Assembly: GCA_025200525.1 (NCBI GenBank)
Contig: CM045767.1
Coordinates: 123,430,346 to 123,494,345 of the forward strand
DNA length: 64,000 nt
Direction: 5' to 3'
From: Camellia lanceoleosa
Taxonomy: Eukaryota; Streptophyta; Magnoliopsida; Ericales; Theaceae
Shown: in pieces, positions 11,390 through 22,711 of the stretch
How positions within the stretch are numbered: position 1 is the first letter of the stretch
Layout of the letters: every line of letters starts with the position of its first letter
Notes under the pieces: model-generated
Told to the model about the DNA's origin: nothing
What the model saw: only the letters and a program-made list of their open reading frames with translations
Database searches by the model: none
Program-made: the position numbers and the translations under genes

Positions 11390-12343
11390 GATAGAAAAAC
11401 TTCAAATTGCGAGTGTTCCAGGGTCTTGGCAACTCTTTACCTTCATTGTTTTCGAGCCGATATGCCCCATTACCAACGACCGAGATGATTCTATAAGGTC
11501 CTTCCCAATTTGGGCCAAGCTTACCCTCTCTGGGATCCTTCTTGTTGCAGACAACCTTTCTCAGGACGAGTCCCCAATTTGGAACTCTCTTGAGTTAACC
11601 CTTTTGTTGTAAGCCTTAGCAAGTTGCTGCTGGTATGCCCCCAGCCGAATTGCTGCTCTCTCACTTCTTTCTTCCAATAAGTCCAGATCTCGGGCTAGGA
11701 ATGCCTCATTAGTCCCATTCTCTACTCCCTGGGTTCTGATCCCTGGGATGCCGACTTCTAATGGGATTACTGCCTCTGTGCTATAAGCCATGGCAAATGG
11801 GGATTCTCCAGTTGATCTTCTCGGTGTAGTCCAATATGTCCAAAGTACATTGGGCAACTCTTCCACCCACTTCCCCTTTGTTGTTTCCAGCCTCTTTTTA
11901 ATCCCATCCAAGATAGTTTTGTTGGATGCTTCTACTTGACCATTGCTTTGAGGGAAGCTTGGAGTGGAGTAGTAATTCTTGATCTTGTATTTTGCACAGA
12001 AGCTTTTGATCAGCTTGCTGTCAAACTGTGTGCCATTGTCTGCTATTATTGCCCTTGGGATCCCAAACCTGGTAATGATGTTCTTCTAGATGAAGTTCTT
12101 CACATCAATATCCCAAATCTTTGCAAGGGTTTCAGCTTCTACCCACTTGGTAAAGTAATATGTTGCCACTAGCAGGAACTTCCTTTGTCCAGTCGCTTGA
12201 GGTAGTTGTCCAATAAGATCTATGCCCCATTGGGCGAATGGCCAAGGACTGGACACTGGGTTCAAATCCGCTACTAGTTAGTGTATCAAAGGTGCAAACC
12301 TCTAATACTTCTCACACTTTCTGACATAGGCTTCAGCATCTTT
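11390..12343 (-). pseudogene. Tat-like integrase core and C-terminus
   Basis: Minus-strand remnants of the DDE integrase that inserts the cDNA into the host genome. Visible blocks, in order, are a TKWVEAE-type first-Asp region (about 12120-12160), the second-Asp block DNGTQFDS (about 12020-12045), and the GQVEASNK block with the catalytic Glu (about 11935). The C-terminal part IKKRLETTKGKWVEELP through PFAMAYSTEAVIP is open at 11561-11911. The final GKLGPNWEGPY-type domain is frame-broken at 11390-11560. Several stops separate the frames, so it is dead. Confidence 0.85.
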
Positions 12344-12751
12344 CTATATGTAGGGCCACCAGTACCCCTGAGTAATGGCCCTATGAGCAAGTAACCTACC
12401 CCCAGCGTGGCTTCCACATACTTCTTCGTGTATTTCATACAGGAAGTCTTCAACTTGTGAAGAATGCACATACCTCAAAAGGGGACCAGTAAAAGATCTT
12501 CTATAGAGATATCCTTCTGCTGTCAGATTGAATCTTGCCGACTTCAGTCTGATCTTGTGTGCTTCTTTACGATCATCTGGCAGTTTCTTGTCTCTGAGGA
12601 CTGCTATTATTACATCCATCCAACTTGGTCCCATCTCCACACACATTGCCTCATGCTCTGTGTTCAGTGGTTCTACACTTGAACCTAACAAGTAGTCAAC
12701 TATTATTGTCCTTGCCTTTCTTGGTTTCATTGCACTTGCCAAGTTGGCCAA
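12344..12751 (-). pseudogene. Tat-like integrase zinc-binding segment
   Basis: Minus-strand open stretch of 135 codons. Its end matches the HHCC zinc-binding domain upstream of gypsy integrase cores: HEEVCGSHAGGRLLAHRA then GYWWP. The N-terminal part is the linker from the second RNase H. The cysteine pair of the domain falls beyond the stop, in the next broken frame. Confidence 0.8.
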
Positions 12752-13542
12752 GGCATCAGCATGGCTGTTGTCATCTCTGCTAACTTGCTGTAGTCAGCAA
12801 TTCTGGAATAAGGCTACCAGTCTACCTACCTCCTTTACATAGGCCATCATCATTCATCTCGGGCTGTGTATTTGCATGTTGCCTGGTTGACGATAAGTTG
12901 GGAGTCACAGAAGACCATCACATCGTCGGCTTCCATTGCTACTGCCAACTTCGACCTTGCGATTAGTGCTTCATATTCTGCTTTATTGTTTGAGGCCTTA
13001 AACCCTAAATGACTGGATTGTTCCAGCATCTACCCATCTGGCGATACTAGTACTGCTCCTACCCCCGCTTCTTGTCGGTTTGAACTCCCATCAATAAATA
13101 GGCGAAAGGAGTCGCCGACATAAATACCGCAGGTCTTGAGTTTCTCTTTTTTCTCTTGTTCTGCTATCCCCCACTGGGTTTCTTCTTGTTCATCTGGACA
13201 TCCTATACTACGACTCAACGGAGCCTGATGTACAGTGGCGCCTGGTGTGAACTCGGCCACGAAGTCGGCCAAAACTTGGCCTTTGATTGCTGTTCTAGGT
13301 CTGAATTCCAGGTCATATTGGCCTAACACCATTGCCCATCTGGCTATCCTGCCTGTCAGATCTCCTTGCTGCAACAGAGACTTCAAAGGATGCTCAGTTA
13401 ATACCACAATCTTGTGGGCTTGAAAATAGTGGTTCAACTTCTTGGAGGCTATTACTAAGGCTAGTATCAGTTTCTCCAAGGGTAAGTATCTGGTCTCTAC
13501 ATCTGCTAGGGTTTTGCTTATGTAGTAAACCGCCCTTTGTTC
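12752..13542 (-). pseudogene. Tat-like RNase H domains (two in tandem)
   Basis: Minus-strand 13030-13479 carries the RT-linked RNase H end (LTEHPLKSLLQQ, TGRIARWAMVLGQYDLEF, KGQVLADFVAEF). It then begins a second RNase H with FIDGSSNRQEAGVGAVLVSP. The second domain continues with ASNNKAEYEALIA and VFCDSQLIVNQ in 12850-13030 after a stop. A second, 'archaeal-type' RNase H after the first is characteristic of Tat-lineage plant gypsy elements. Stops and frameshifts break it. Confidence 0.82.
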
Positions 13543-14322
13543 TCACTTTTCCTCTCTGATTACCACTGCACTCACTGTATGCTCTGAAACCACCAAGTAT
13601 AAGAACAGCTCCTCTCCTGGTACTAGATTTGAGAGAACTGGAGCGGTGGTTAAGTACTTCTTCAAGTCGGCCAAGGCGACTTCGCACTCTTCTTTCCATA
13701 AGAAGTTTGTGGCTTTCTTCACTAAACTAAAGAAAGGTTTGCATTTGTCAGAACTTCTGCTTATGAATCTATTTAGGGCTGTAGCCCTTCCAGTCAACAT
13801 CTGCACTTGTTTTGCCGATGTTGGGCTCTTCAACTCCAAGATGGCCTTAATCTGATCTGGGCTCGCCTCAATGCCCTTTCTGGTGACCAAGTATCCCGGG
13901 AACTTTCCTAACCCAACTCCAAATACATTGAGTCGGAGCCGAAATGTTTTCAGGATATCGAAGACTGCTTTTAGGTCAGCCAGATAATTCTCAGGTTCCT
14001 TGGTCTTCACGACTATGTCATCAATGTATACCTTCACTGTTTTGCCTATTAGATGTCTGAACATCTTAGTCACCAATCTATGGTAAGTTGCTCCTGTATT
14101 TTTCAACCCGAAAGGCATCACTTTGTAGCAATACAGCCCTTTTGGGGTGATAAATGCAGTCTTCTTCTCATCTAGGGGGTACATGGCTATCTGATGGTAC
14201 CCTGTATATGCGTCCAAGAAGCTCATCCTTCCATGCCCTGAAGTGGCATCCACCAACTGATCGATTTTGGGAAGTGGGAAACTATCTTTGGGACAAGCCT
14301 TGTTCAGGCTGGTGAAGTCCAC
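13543..14322 (-). pseudogene. Tat-like reverse transcriptase
   Basis: Open for 259 codons. It covers the RT fingers and palm: DFTSLNKACPKDSFPLPKID, FLDAYTGYHQI, KTAFITPKGLYCY, PFGLKNTGATY and the catalytic YIDDIVVK. The thumb and start of the connection follow. The RT copies element RNA into cDNA. The upstream protease frame ends in TAG at 14332-14334, where a Trp (TGG) codon is usual just before the VCVDF block, so the nonsense change sits between protease and RT. Confidence 0.88.
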
Positions 14323-14331
14323 ACAAACCCT

Positions 14332-15306
14332 CTACTTTCCATTCTTCTTCTTCACAACAATTGTGTTTGATAACCATGTTGGATAGTTTACCTCTCGAAT
14401 GGCTCTGGACTCCAGAAGTCTATCTACTTCCTCTTCTACTACCTCAACATGCGCTAATATAGGCCTTCTTGCTCGCTGGATGACAGGTTTAGCTGACCTG
14501 TCCACATTCAGTCTATGGCAAGTGACCTCGGGATCAATGCCAGACATCTCGTACGGCGTCCAGGCAAGCACCTCAAGGTTTGCTCTCAAGAATGCCTCTA
14601 ATTCCTTTTCCTCCTCCTCGGCCAAGCCTGAGTCGAGAAGGAAGAAGCGCTCTTCATCCCCTTGCTGGACCAAGATCTTCTTCAGGGTTTTCTCACTTTT
14701 CTCAGATGGTTCTTTGCCGACGTCCTCAAGGACCTCCATGTCCTTATCCTCAATCTCTGTTGTTTCTGTTTCTCGTATGTTACAGGTGGATTTTATTGCT
14801 GCCATAGAGCAATTCTTTGCCTGCACCTGATCCCCTCTGACCTCCTCAATTCCATGCTCTGTTGGGAACCGCAACAGCTGGTGTAGTGTTGAGGGAAGAA
14901 CCCTCATTGCGTGCAACCACGGTCTTTCCAAGATGATGTTGTAAGGTGAGGGAGTGCCAATGATTGTGAATTCTGTGTTTAATTTCCTGGTGCCTACCTG
15001 CACCTTCAAATTTATAGCCCCCAAGGGCTATGTCGGCGTTCTATTGAACCCGATCATTGGGCTGTTGGACTGTCCCAGATCGTCTTGGGAAAGGTCGAGC
15101 TCCTTGTAACATCTAACATACATGATGTCACAAGAGCTACCGTGGTCAACTAGAATACGCCTTACCTGACACTCTCCAATTTTCAAGGATATCACCAGTG
15201 CATCATTGTACGGATGCTGCACTATGTCTTGATCGTCTTCAGTAAAAGACACCATTGGTCCCTGGTGCTCGTCTACCCTAGATCTTTTCTGCCAGACCTG
15301 ATACAC
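14332..15306 (-). pseudogene. Tat-like aspartic protease and linker to RT
   Basis: Two minus-strand open pieces, 15028-15306 and 14332-15024, in different frames. The first holds the retropepsin active-site region VRRILVDHGSSCDIMY: the expected D-T/S-G is D-H-G here, so catalysis would probably be lost. The second holds the rest of the protease (FTIIGTPSPYNIILERPWL), an acidic linker and the RT N-terminal region ending VVKKKNGK before the TAG at 14332. Confidence 0.82.
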
Positions 15307-17064
15307 ATGTTGTAAGTGTTTTACCTTCTAAGTTTCCCCACGTATCTCGTTCTCATTGACCTTCGAGTGAATCACATTGTTCACTCAAGGTTTGTCTGCT
15401 TGCGATTGTGGTTCTGGCGGGGGTGGTGCTGCTGGTGCCTGAGGCAGTCTCGCTTGTTCCTCCCTTATCTTGGCCTCATCTACTAGGTCCCTTAAATGCC
15501 CCTATCTTACCAGGTCTTCCAGATATGCTTTTAGGGCCCTGCACCCCTGAGTCAGATGCCCATTCTCATTGTGGTAAGCACAGTGCCTGCCAAGGCTTCT
15601 TCCCATAAATTCGCCAGGAACTCTTTCTGGTGCTTTATAATGCGGCTGGTTCCTAATCCTTTTCATCACTTTGTAAACCGAAATCCAGAATACGGTAGTG
15701 ATTGCCTGTGCAGCCCTCAGTCCTGTCTCTTGTTTATATCTAGCATTTCTTCGGTTTCGCCTCGGCGAGCCATTTTTCTTATCTTGCTTTGACGCCTTTG
15801 TCCCTAGCGTGTCTTCTTCGGATCTCGCTTACTTATCAATCCTGGCCATGAGTTCCTCCATGCTTTTGAGCAGCGTCTTTGCCAGTGACTTTTGAAGTAG
15901 ACAGTCATCGTTCAGGTCGTTCTTGAAAGAAACAATTGCCAATTCTTGATTGCAGCCTAGTATTCGGTTAAACACTTCATAATACCTTTTGGCATAAGCC
16001 TTGAGGCTTTCATCCTCGCCAATTCTCAGAGCCATCAGGGAGTCCACCCTTAGTGGCTGCAGTTTGTTCATCACAAACCTAGCCACGAACATCTCGGCCA
16101 AGCCTTCCCAACTCTTCACAGTTCCTTTCAGCAACTTGTGAAACTAGTTTGATGCGATTTCCCTAAAGGATGAAGGGAACACCTTGTAGAGCAACGGCTC
16201 GTTCCCGGTGTACAGTGCCATGGAGTTCAAATACAAGCTGATGTGAAAGTTAGAGTCAAACTTACGGTCGTATATCTGTAATCTTGGTATGTGGAACCTT
16301 TTTGGAGCCTCAAATTTGTCCAATTCTACTGAAAACGGCATTCTTGGTTTGACCAGGGAGGTTAGCTCAGCGTCGTGTCGCTTCCTCTGGAGGTAGTCCC
16401 TCAAATCTTCCTTGGTCCGTCTAGGAGCCCGGCTGTCATCGGATTTTCATCTCTTTGGTGTACTACTTTCGGTGTTGTTATGAGTCCTCTTGGACCTCCC
16501 TCCATTAGTTGTGTCGAAACAAAGCTCCTTTCCTTTAGCATGCCAATGTTCTTTGATATAGGCTTCTTTGGTACGATGTGTTTTCTGAGACTCCCCCTTC
16601 ATTAACTCTCCTCGCCCGACCTCCCGTGAAGGCGGGTGAGAATGTCCCTTGGTCCTGTCGTGCTAAGGGACCACAGGAACTGTTCTCAGCCCCCCTTTTT
16701 GGGCATCTTTCTTGGCTGCTGGCATCGGTGTATCTTGTAACGGGTACGGTGACTGCATGATGTTGCTCTACATCATGAAATTGACGGTCGATTGCAGGTT
16801 CACTAATTTGCTCGCCATTCCCTTTATCTCGTCGTCCCTCCGCAGGCATCTATCTTTCCATACCTAGAGGTCGTCCTCGTTATAATACTCGCCTCGGTCT
16901 CCCTTTTTTGGAACGTCTCCATCTTGGCCAATTTCCTTTTCCCCTGGATTCTGCTTCCGGGGTTCTTCATTACAAGTCTCCTCCTCTACATTAGGATTGG
17001 CGTGTTTGCCACTCCCACTAGGGATGTCATCCCCGATCTTCTCCTTTTCTCCGTCATTGGCCAT
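15307..17064 (-). pseudogene. Tat-like gag
   Basis: The first ATG on the minus strand is at 17064, 17 bases past the PBS. Gag is split over open pieces 16864-17064 (acidic N-terminus), 16535-16849, 16144-16404 and 15829-16134, with more remnants down to 15307. Recognised blocks are FEAPKRFHIPRLQIYDRKFD and SWEGLAEMFVARFV with YAKRYYEVFNRI (the structural gag core). Near 15500 is a remnant of the QGCRALKAYLEDLV stretch. Gag forms the particle in which reverse transcription occurs. Many stops are present. Confidence 0.8.
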
Positions 17065-17080
17065 CTATTCTCTTTTTGTT

Positions 17081-17096
17081 CCCACAGACGGTGCCA
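17081..17096 (-). other. primer binding site of the Tat-like element
   Basis: On the minus strand this reads TGGCACCGTCTGTGGG, five bases downstream of the 5' LTR end. It resembles the TGGCGCCG-type PBS of Tat/Athila elements, which pair with a tRNA 3' end (tRNA-Asp-like is my best guess). Confidence 0.75.
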
Positions 17097-17101
17097 AATT
17101 A

Positions 17102-17645
17102 TGTGTGTTGATTTCTGACCACACTGCCAAACAGGTACTCGGCTGGAGAACACTGGCAGAATAGATTACGCTCGAACGACTTGTCACAGAAAGATAAGAC
17201 TCCAGCAGTGGTTCTTCCACCCGGAGGCACTACGACGATCAAGTCAATACTCAATATCTCTCAAAGATAACAAATAGTGCTTAACTCACTAGCCAGAACA
17301 TAAAAAGCGTACCTTAGACCCACGAGGGTACCTTACTTTTATAGCCTGCACTAACCTGATCCCTGTAGAAGCCTAGCTTCCATGGACTCTGGCCCAATGC
17401 TAATCCCAGACTCCCAATTAGATAGAGATAAACTCCCTAAGAGTTTTATCCTTATCCATACTGAAATCCTCCCTCATGCTAGGACTCTTAGAGCTTATTC
17501 GCTCGCCTCAGATTCCGGTATCTCCACAGACAACCTCGGTCTAGCCGAGATCATCTCGGCGTCATGACTAGGACACGTGGCACCTCGGCTGGCACTTCGG
17601 TGCCACCTTGGCCACATGTTATTATCCAAAAAATATGTCCCCACA
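17102..17645 (-). repeat. 5' LTR of the Tat-like element
   Basis: Right copy of the LTR pair, ending CCCCACA at 17645 next to the TSD ATTAT. It carries CACGTGGC and repeated CTCGG/GCCGAG words in the part that would be U3. Confidence 0.92.
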
Positions 17646-17745
17646 ATTATATAAATTATATACAAATAAATAAATAAAGTGAAATGAGTCATTGAACCCG
17701 CAACCTTGACTAATGTGTTTATATATATGCAAAGTGAAAGGTGTA
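17646..17745. repeat. segmental unit A, middle fragment
   Basis: A 100-base piece of unit A between the Tat-like and SIRE-like elements. It matches unit B at about 41537-41637 (AAATAAATA..TAAAGTGAAA, GTCATTGAACCC, ATATATGCAAAGTGAAAGGTGTA) and unit C at about 48010-48118. Confidence 0.85.
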
Positions 17746-18660
17746 TGTTAGGACTCTACTTGTTGTCAAATTTCGTGGATACTCTTGGGTTGAATTGAGT
17801 TGTAATTTTCTTATGCTTTTGGTCTTCCCGCTTGAGCGGGGAAAGTGGCGCTTGAGCGGAGATTCCACCATCACAGTATTTTGGCTTGTCTGCAAAATAT
17901 ACTGAGTGGTGTGTTTTTACGCTCGAGTGTGGAATCTTACGCTCGAGCATGAACCCTGGTTTGGAACACGCGATATAGAGTCCCCGCTCGAGCATCCATT
18001 CCCACGCTCGAGCAAACCTCGCAATCTCAACTTCTATAAATCCTTAAGTTGCTCCAAATCTAGGGTTATGTTTTCTAGATCTTCTTTAAGGGTTTTAGGG
18101 TTTTCTTTTGGGGATATTTTTCTTTTTTTCCTTGATGTTTGATTGAGTATTGAACTCATGTTCTGATAAGCACACATCAAGGAGTTTGTTTGATCTTCTT
18201 TGAGAGTATTCTTCTTCGGTGGAATCCGAAGATTCAAGCAGAGAGTAATCAAAAGAGTTTGATGCTGTGTGTAGTCATTGATTCAACAATTGATGTTGTG
18301 GATTCTACATCAAACTAATCAATTTCAATACGAAGGTTGTGGTGAAAGATGTGCAGAAGATTTGAAGACAAATTAGAAGCGTTTGGGTAATTTGTTTGGT
18401 ATCTTTGTAATTTTTCTTTCTTCAGTAATGGATTGATTTGTGGCGTTTCACCCGTGGTTTTTTTTTTTTTTTTATCACAATTGAAGGTGTTTTAATTGTG
18501 ATTTTTCCACGTAAAAATCATTTGTGTCAATTTATTATTTTCTAAAACAACAATTTAAATCACTTTCGTATGTACTTGATTATTTAGATTACGAGTTTTA
18601 ATTGATTGGAAATTGGAACAATTAAATCTTGATCTAATCACAAATCACTAAGGTTTTTCA
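17746..18660 (+). repeat. 5' LTR of the SIRE-like element
   Basis: Aligned along its length with 31412-32320. It ends ..TTTTTCA two bases before the PBS. A TATA box (TCTATAAAT) lies near 18032. Upstream, in U3, are six boxes of the form CGCTCGAGCG or CGCTTGAGCG between 17828 and 18015. Confidence 0.88.
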
Positions 18661-18662
18661 AT

Positions 18663-18674
18663 TGGTATCAGAGC
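18663..18674 (+). other. primer binding site (initiator tRNA-Met)
   Basis: TGGTATCAGAGC, complementary to the 3' end of plant initiator methionine tRNA, directly after the 5' LTR. Confidence 0.92.
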
Positions 18675-18719
18675 GGGTTATTATTTGTTTTTATCAAAAC
18701 TATAGGAGTGTGATTTTGT

Positions 18720-19474
18720 GTGATTGGTGATATGGATTCAATTCGCGAAGGTATCTCAACCCATAGACCTCTGTTACTTGGTGGTACAAACTATTCTTAT
18801 TGGAAAGCTCGTATGAGATCGTTTTTACAATCTATCGATGAGAAAGTTTGGCACTATGTGATCTATGGGTGGAGTGAACCTATTGTCACCATTGATGATG
18901 TTGATATTCCCAACCCCCTTGATAAATGGGACGCATTCGACTATCAAAACTTGAGTTGGAACAGTAAGGCTCTCAATTCCCTTTTTAGCTCTGTCACACC
19001 TGAAAAGTTTCATTGCTTTTTTGCGCAGTGAGGTAGCAAAAGAGGCTTGGGACATTCTTGAAACGATTCACGAGGGTACTACTTCTGTTAAAAAGTCAAA
19101 ACTTCAACGCCTCACCTCTGCCTTTGAAACTCTTTTTATGCGTGATGATGAGACGTTGGATGATTTTTATGCTAAACTTAGTGACATCGTGAATTCCTGT
19201 TTCACACTCGGTGAAAAAATCCCTGGAGCTAAGGCTGTTGGAAAATTTTTGAGGTCTTTACCCAAGAGGTTCCAATCAAAAGTGACAGCTATTGAGAAGG
19301 CTCAGAATGTTGATACCCTCAAGCTTGATCAGTTGGTTCGAAACTTACAGACTTACGAAGCCCACCAGATTTCTAAGAAAAAACAAAAAGATAGTGTAGC
19401 TTTTACTAGTGCTCATGAGACTGCAAAAACTCCTCAGGCTGAGTTTGATCTAGAGTCCGAGATGACAGCTATGT
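18720..19474 (+). pseudogene. SIRE-like gag, N-terminal part
   Basis: Plus-strand copia gag (UBN2-type). It opens with LLLGGTNYSYWKARMRSFLQS. After a frameshift near 19021 it continues with AKEAWDILETIHEG, LMRDDETLDDFYAKL-type and KFLRSLPKRFQSKVTAIE blocks. These form the capsid-like part of the particle. The likely start is the ATG at 18732 or the in-frame start at 18720. The frame is cut at 19474 by insertion of the solo LTR and resumes after 22084. Confidence 0.87.
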
Positions 19475-20517
19475 TGTGATAACCCTGCTCCGTATTATGC
19501 TAATTAATCTTAATTGTGATTGTGATTATGTGTTTGATATGATTTTGAGTGCCATTTATATGAATATATATGGTTTTGAATTTCTATCTGTTCACCGTAG
19601 AAATATCTGTTCAACTTACTGTTATAAAATGAAAATTGAAGGCCCTTTCGGCCACAGAAACCGAAATTGACTACGCCATTATGATTGGCGTAATTTTTAG
19701 AGCCTACGGTGAAATTTGATTGAAAATTGATTTGGATCAGATTAATTAGATTAAATTGATGAAAAAGTGCTCAATTAATTAGTATTAAAACAATGTGATT
19801 AGAGGAGCTTATATAAATGGGCCATTTTCACTCAATACCTCTCTTTGTATTCAATTTGGCTGAGATTACCTTAAGGAAAGAGAGAAAGGGTCGGCTAGAG
19901 AGGGAAAGAGGAAGAATTGTATATTTTGGCTCAAGGTTTGTGAGATTTGAAAGCTAGGCTCAAGAATTAACTTCAATTGTGATGATTAAAGCTCCTAGGT
20001 GAGTAATCAACCCTTGATTCATAAGTTTGAGTTGTAATTTTGTGAATTGAAGATTAAATGGCGAGTTAGATCATGAATTGAGTTGATTAAGTTGAGATTG
20101 AGGTCCATGTGTGCATGCATGGAGAGAATTGCTATGAATTGCCATGAATTTGCATAATCTAGCATATAGCTTGTCAATTATAAAAGATTGTGAGTTGGAT
20201 CATGCATACAAGCATGGTTTTGGTTGAACTTCATGAGAATAACACCATTTGCACCATATTTTTGACATGCATGTTTGATTATTGAAGGTATGGAGCTTAT
20301 GTAAGGTTTGAATGCATAAGCCTTGCTTATACAAAGAAATGTTGATTAATTTTGAAGAATTGGACCATGATTTTGAATGATTGGCCTCATATTGCTTGTA
20401 TACTCATGATGTATAATGTATTTGCAGGTGTTGGACCAAAATTTTGAGTTTTGGACCTTTGAAGGTCGACTTTGAACTTGAAGAATAGTTCTGGAAATCC
20501 CAGAATTCGGTATGTGC

Positions 20518-20745
20518 ATTCGAGCGGGGAAAGCGCCGCTCGAGCGTGAAATGGAAGCTCCCAGAACTTTTTGCAGACATGGATGTCTGCTCGAGCGGGG
20601 AGATTCATGCTCGAGCGGGGAGCCATGTAAGTGTAACCTTCAACTCGAGCGTCCGAATTCACGCTTGAGCGTAAAAATGATGTAACCAGTACTTTTGCAG
20701 ACCATGAGGGTCCGCTCGAGTGGCGTAACCTACGCTCGAGCGGGG
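20518..20745. promoter_or_regulatory. cluster of CTCGAGCG boxes in the solo LTR
   Basis: About eight occurrences of C(T/G)CGAGCG or CTTGAGCG words, several as full CGCTCGAGCG palindromes, often followed by GGGGA. Compare the SIRE-like LTRs. The regulatory role is inferred. Confidence 0.5.
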
Positions 20746-21088
20746 ACCCCTGTTTCAGAAATTTTGTAAAGGTGTTCTGTGTTCTGTTTTCCATTCTCTT
20801 TCATTTCTAAGCACTCTTAGGCATGCATCAAGCATCATAAATGAATTAAAAGGATAAGAAAGAAGCCTAGAAGGGATATATGAATTAAGAACGGATTGAA
20901 TCGTTTGTGACCCATATGTGTTATGTAATGTGTAGGGTCGAGCTCAAGGGTGAATCTACCAGCAGAACACTGTGAGTAATATCGTAACAAAGACATCTGA
21001 AGTATGTTATTTGTCAAATTGCTTACTTTCATATAAGTCTTGTAAGTTTGTTACATTGAATTGGGGACAAATATTTGTTATGCCAGAT

Positions 21089-21493
21089 GATTGGGCCAAA
21101 GGCTGTCTGATACGAATGATAGTCTGATACGATCAGAATGATAGTCTGATGCGAATGATAGTATGATATGAATGAATGGGCCGGAGGCCGTATGACATAT
21201 GAATGAATGGGCCAGAGGCCGTATGACATGAATGAATGGGCCAGAGGCTGTATGATATATGAATGAATGGGCCAGATGCCGTATGACATGAATGAATGGG
21301 CCAAAAGCCGTATGACATGAATGAATGGGCCAGAGGCCGCATGATACGAATGAATGAGCCAGAGGCCGTATGACATGGATGGATGGGCCGAAGGCCGTTT
21401 GACACGAATGATTGGGCCAAAGGTCGTCGGACATGAACGGTTGGGCCAAAGGCCGTCGGGTATGAGTTAATTGGGCCCGAGGTCATTTGACAC
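21089..21493. repeat. minisatellite, 29-31 bp unit, about 12 copies
   Basis: Unit consensus GAATGAATGGGCCAGAGGCC followed by GTATGACAT. Units on the left are degenerate, and the last few drift to GGTTGGGCC and GAGTTAATTGGGCCC. Long minus-strand frames across the array are a by-product of the repeat. Confidence 0.9.
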
Positions 21494-22084
21494 GTCTGGA
21501 ACTTTAGTCGAGTGATACATTAAATAGAAACATGAATTGGGCCTAAGGTCGTCTGATGTAACTGTTTCAAAGATTGTTCATGTATCTTCCTTATTTGATA
21601 TTATTCACTGGGCTTTGGCTCACGTTCATTCATGTCTATGTAGGTGAGCCAGGGAACATCCAAACCCAGCCTCGGTGAAATATCTGAGAAACAGTCAAGG
21701 TTTTGAAGAGTCAGCCCAACATCTCACGTACGAGACTTGCCTTCGCCTCTTTTGTTCTTTTGTCATAGTTTTGTTATGTTGGCGAAAACATTGGACTACT
21801 TTTGTATATAAACTTTGGGTTTGACTGACTTAGACTTAATGATCCTATGTGTACAATTTATATGTTAACTTTACTCCGATGTGAGTTATTGACGAATAAT
21901 TATGTGAAATGTTATGATGTGCATATAAGCACAGCTCTATGAACAAAGTTTTAAATTTGCTTCCGTTTGGCCCCTTTACTCTGATGAGTTACGTCTTATT
22001 TGGTTTGAGGCCATAGGTAATCTTTAGATTACTAGCCGGTTATGTCCTTAACCCATAGGGGCGGGTTCGGGTCATGACATATGT

Positions 22085-22321
22085 TTGCTAAATAGTTCAA
22101 AAAATATTTTAAAGAAAAAGAAGCCTAATTTCAGGGACCCTATTTCAAAAGATAAGAGTAATGAAAAACCCAAAAATTTTCCACCAAAACTTGCTTTAAA
22201 AACTAAAAAGAAGATTGTGAAGGGGCAAGGGGTCAAGAGTTATGAATGTCAAGGGTTTGGACATATTGCTTTTGAATGTCCATCAAAAACAAATTGGAAG
22301 AAAGTCTATACAGTGACTTGA
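22085..22321 (+). pseudogene. SIRE-like gag, first zinc-knuckle segment
   Basis: Gag resumes after the solo LTR with a Lys-rich stretch and a zinc knuckle, YECQGFGHIAFEC. The expected C-X2-C-X4-H-X4-C has lost its first Cys (Tyr instead). An in-frame TAG lies at about 22095, and a TGA closes the piece at 22319-22321. Confidence 0.8.
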
Positions 22322-22390
22322 GATGATGAAAGCGGGTCAGAGCAAGAACCCTAAGAAATCGAATCCGGTGAAGACGGGGATAGTGCTTTC

Positions 22391-22711
22391 ATGGCATTCT
22401 GGTCTGCTTTCACTCAACCTCCTCCAAAGCTAGTGGAATTTGCTCGTGGTCATAATCTGCATAGTGCTCCTACTTTTGATGAGAGTAATTACTTATTCTG
22501 GAAGATCAGAATGAGGATGTTTCTGAGAGCTAACGACCCTAAGGGCTGGCAAGCCATTGAAGAGGATGTTGAGAGTATTGACAATCCGAGCAATCAAAGA
22601 GTTTCGTCTACCATTTGTGAAGTAATTTCTGATGAAGAATGGAAATGGATTGCCCACTACACAAAGGCCAGAGAAGCATGGGACATTCTAAGTCAATTTC
22701 ATGAAAGATGA
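22391..22711 (+). pseudogene. extra copia gag-like module
   Basis: Open for 106 codons. It contains FDESNYLFWKIRMRMFLRAND and TKAREAWDILSQFHE, which are the start and middle blocks of a copia gag (UBN2-type), yet it lies downstream of the zinc knuckle. The element thus carries a second, shorter gag head. It looks like an internal duplication or a gag piece acquired from another copia family. Confidence 0.7.

Larger units (their letters stand above)
5970..17645 (-). mobile_element. Ty3/gypsy element, Tat-like lineage, with antisense gene
   Basis: Complete but coding-dead LTR retrotransposon of 11,676 bp on the minus strand. The LTRs are 539 and 544 bp, start TGTG and end CCCCACA on the plus strand, and are flanked by the 5-bp TSD ATTAT (5965-5969 and 17646-17650). 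The order along the minus strand is LTR, PBS, gag, protease, RT, RNase H, a second RNase H, integrase, a long non-coding stretch containing a plus-strand spliced gene, PPT, LTR. The second RNase H and the antisense ORF point to the Tat branch of gypsy. The LTRs differ mostly by transitions, so this is not a recent insertion. Units B and C supply the empty site. Confidence 0.93.
19475..22079 (+). mobile_element. solo LTR of a gypsy-type element inside gag
   Basis: Begins TGTGATAACCC and ends GGGTCATGACA, inverted ends. It is flanked by the perfect 5-bp TSD TATGT (19470-19474 and 22080-22084). The 2,605 bp contain no gag or pol, which fits a single long LTR left by recombination. A TATA-like TATATAAAT near 19810 suggests plus orientation. 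The interior has eight CTCGAGCG-type boxes at about 20518-20745 and a 29-31 bp minisatellite. A Tekay/Del-type source is a guess based on LTR length and start. Confidence 0.85.

Noticed and set aside
21029..21486. Three overlapping minus-strand frames with repeated peptide
   Set aside because: By-product of the 29-31 bp minisatellite, open in all three frames.
21089..21493. CRISPR-like spaced repeats (also 63541-63980)
   Set aside because: Units are head-to-tail without unique spacers, in a plant retroelement.
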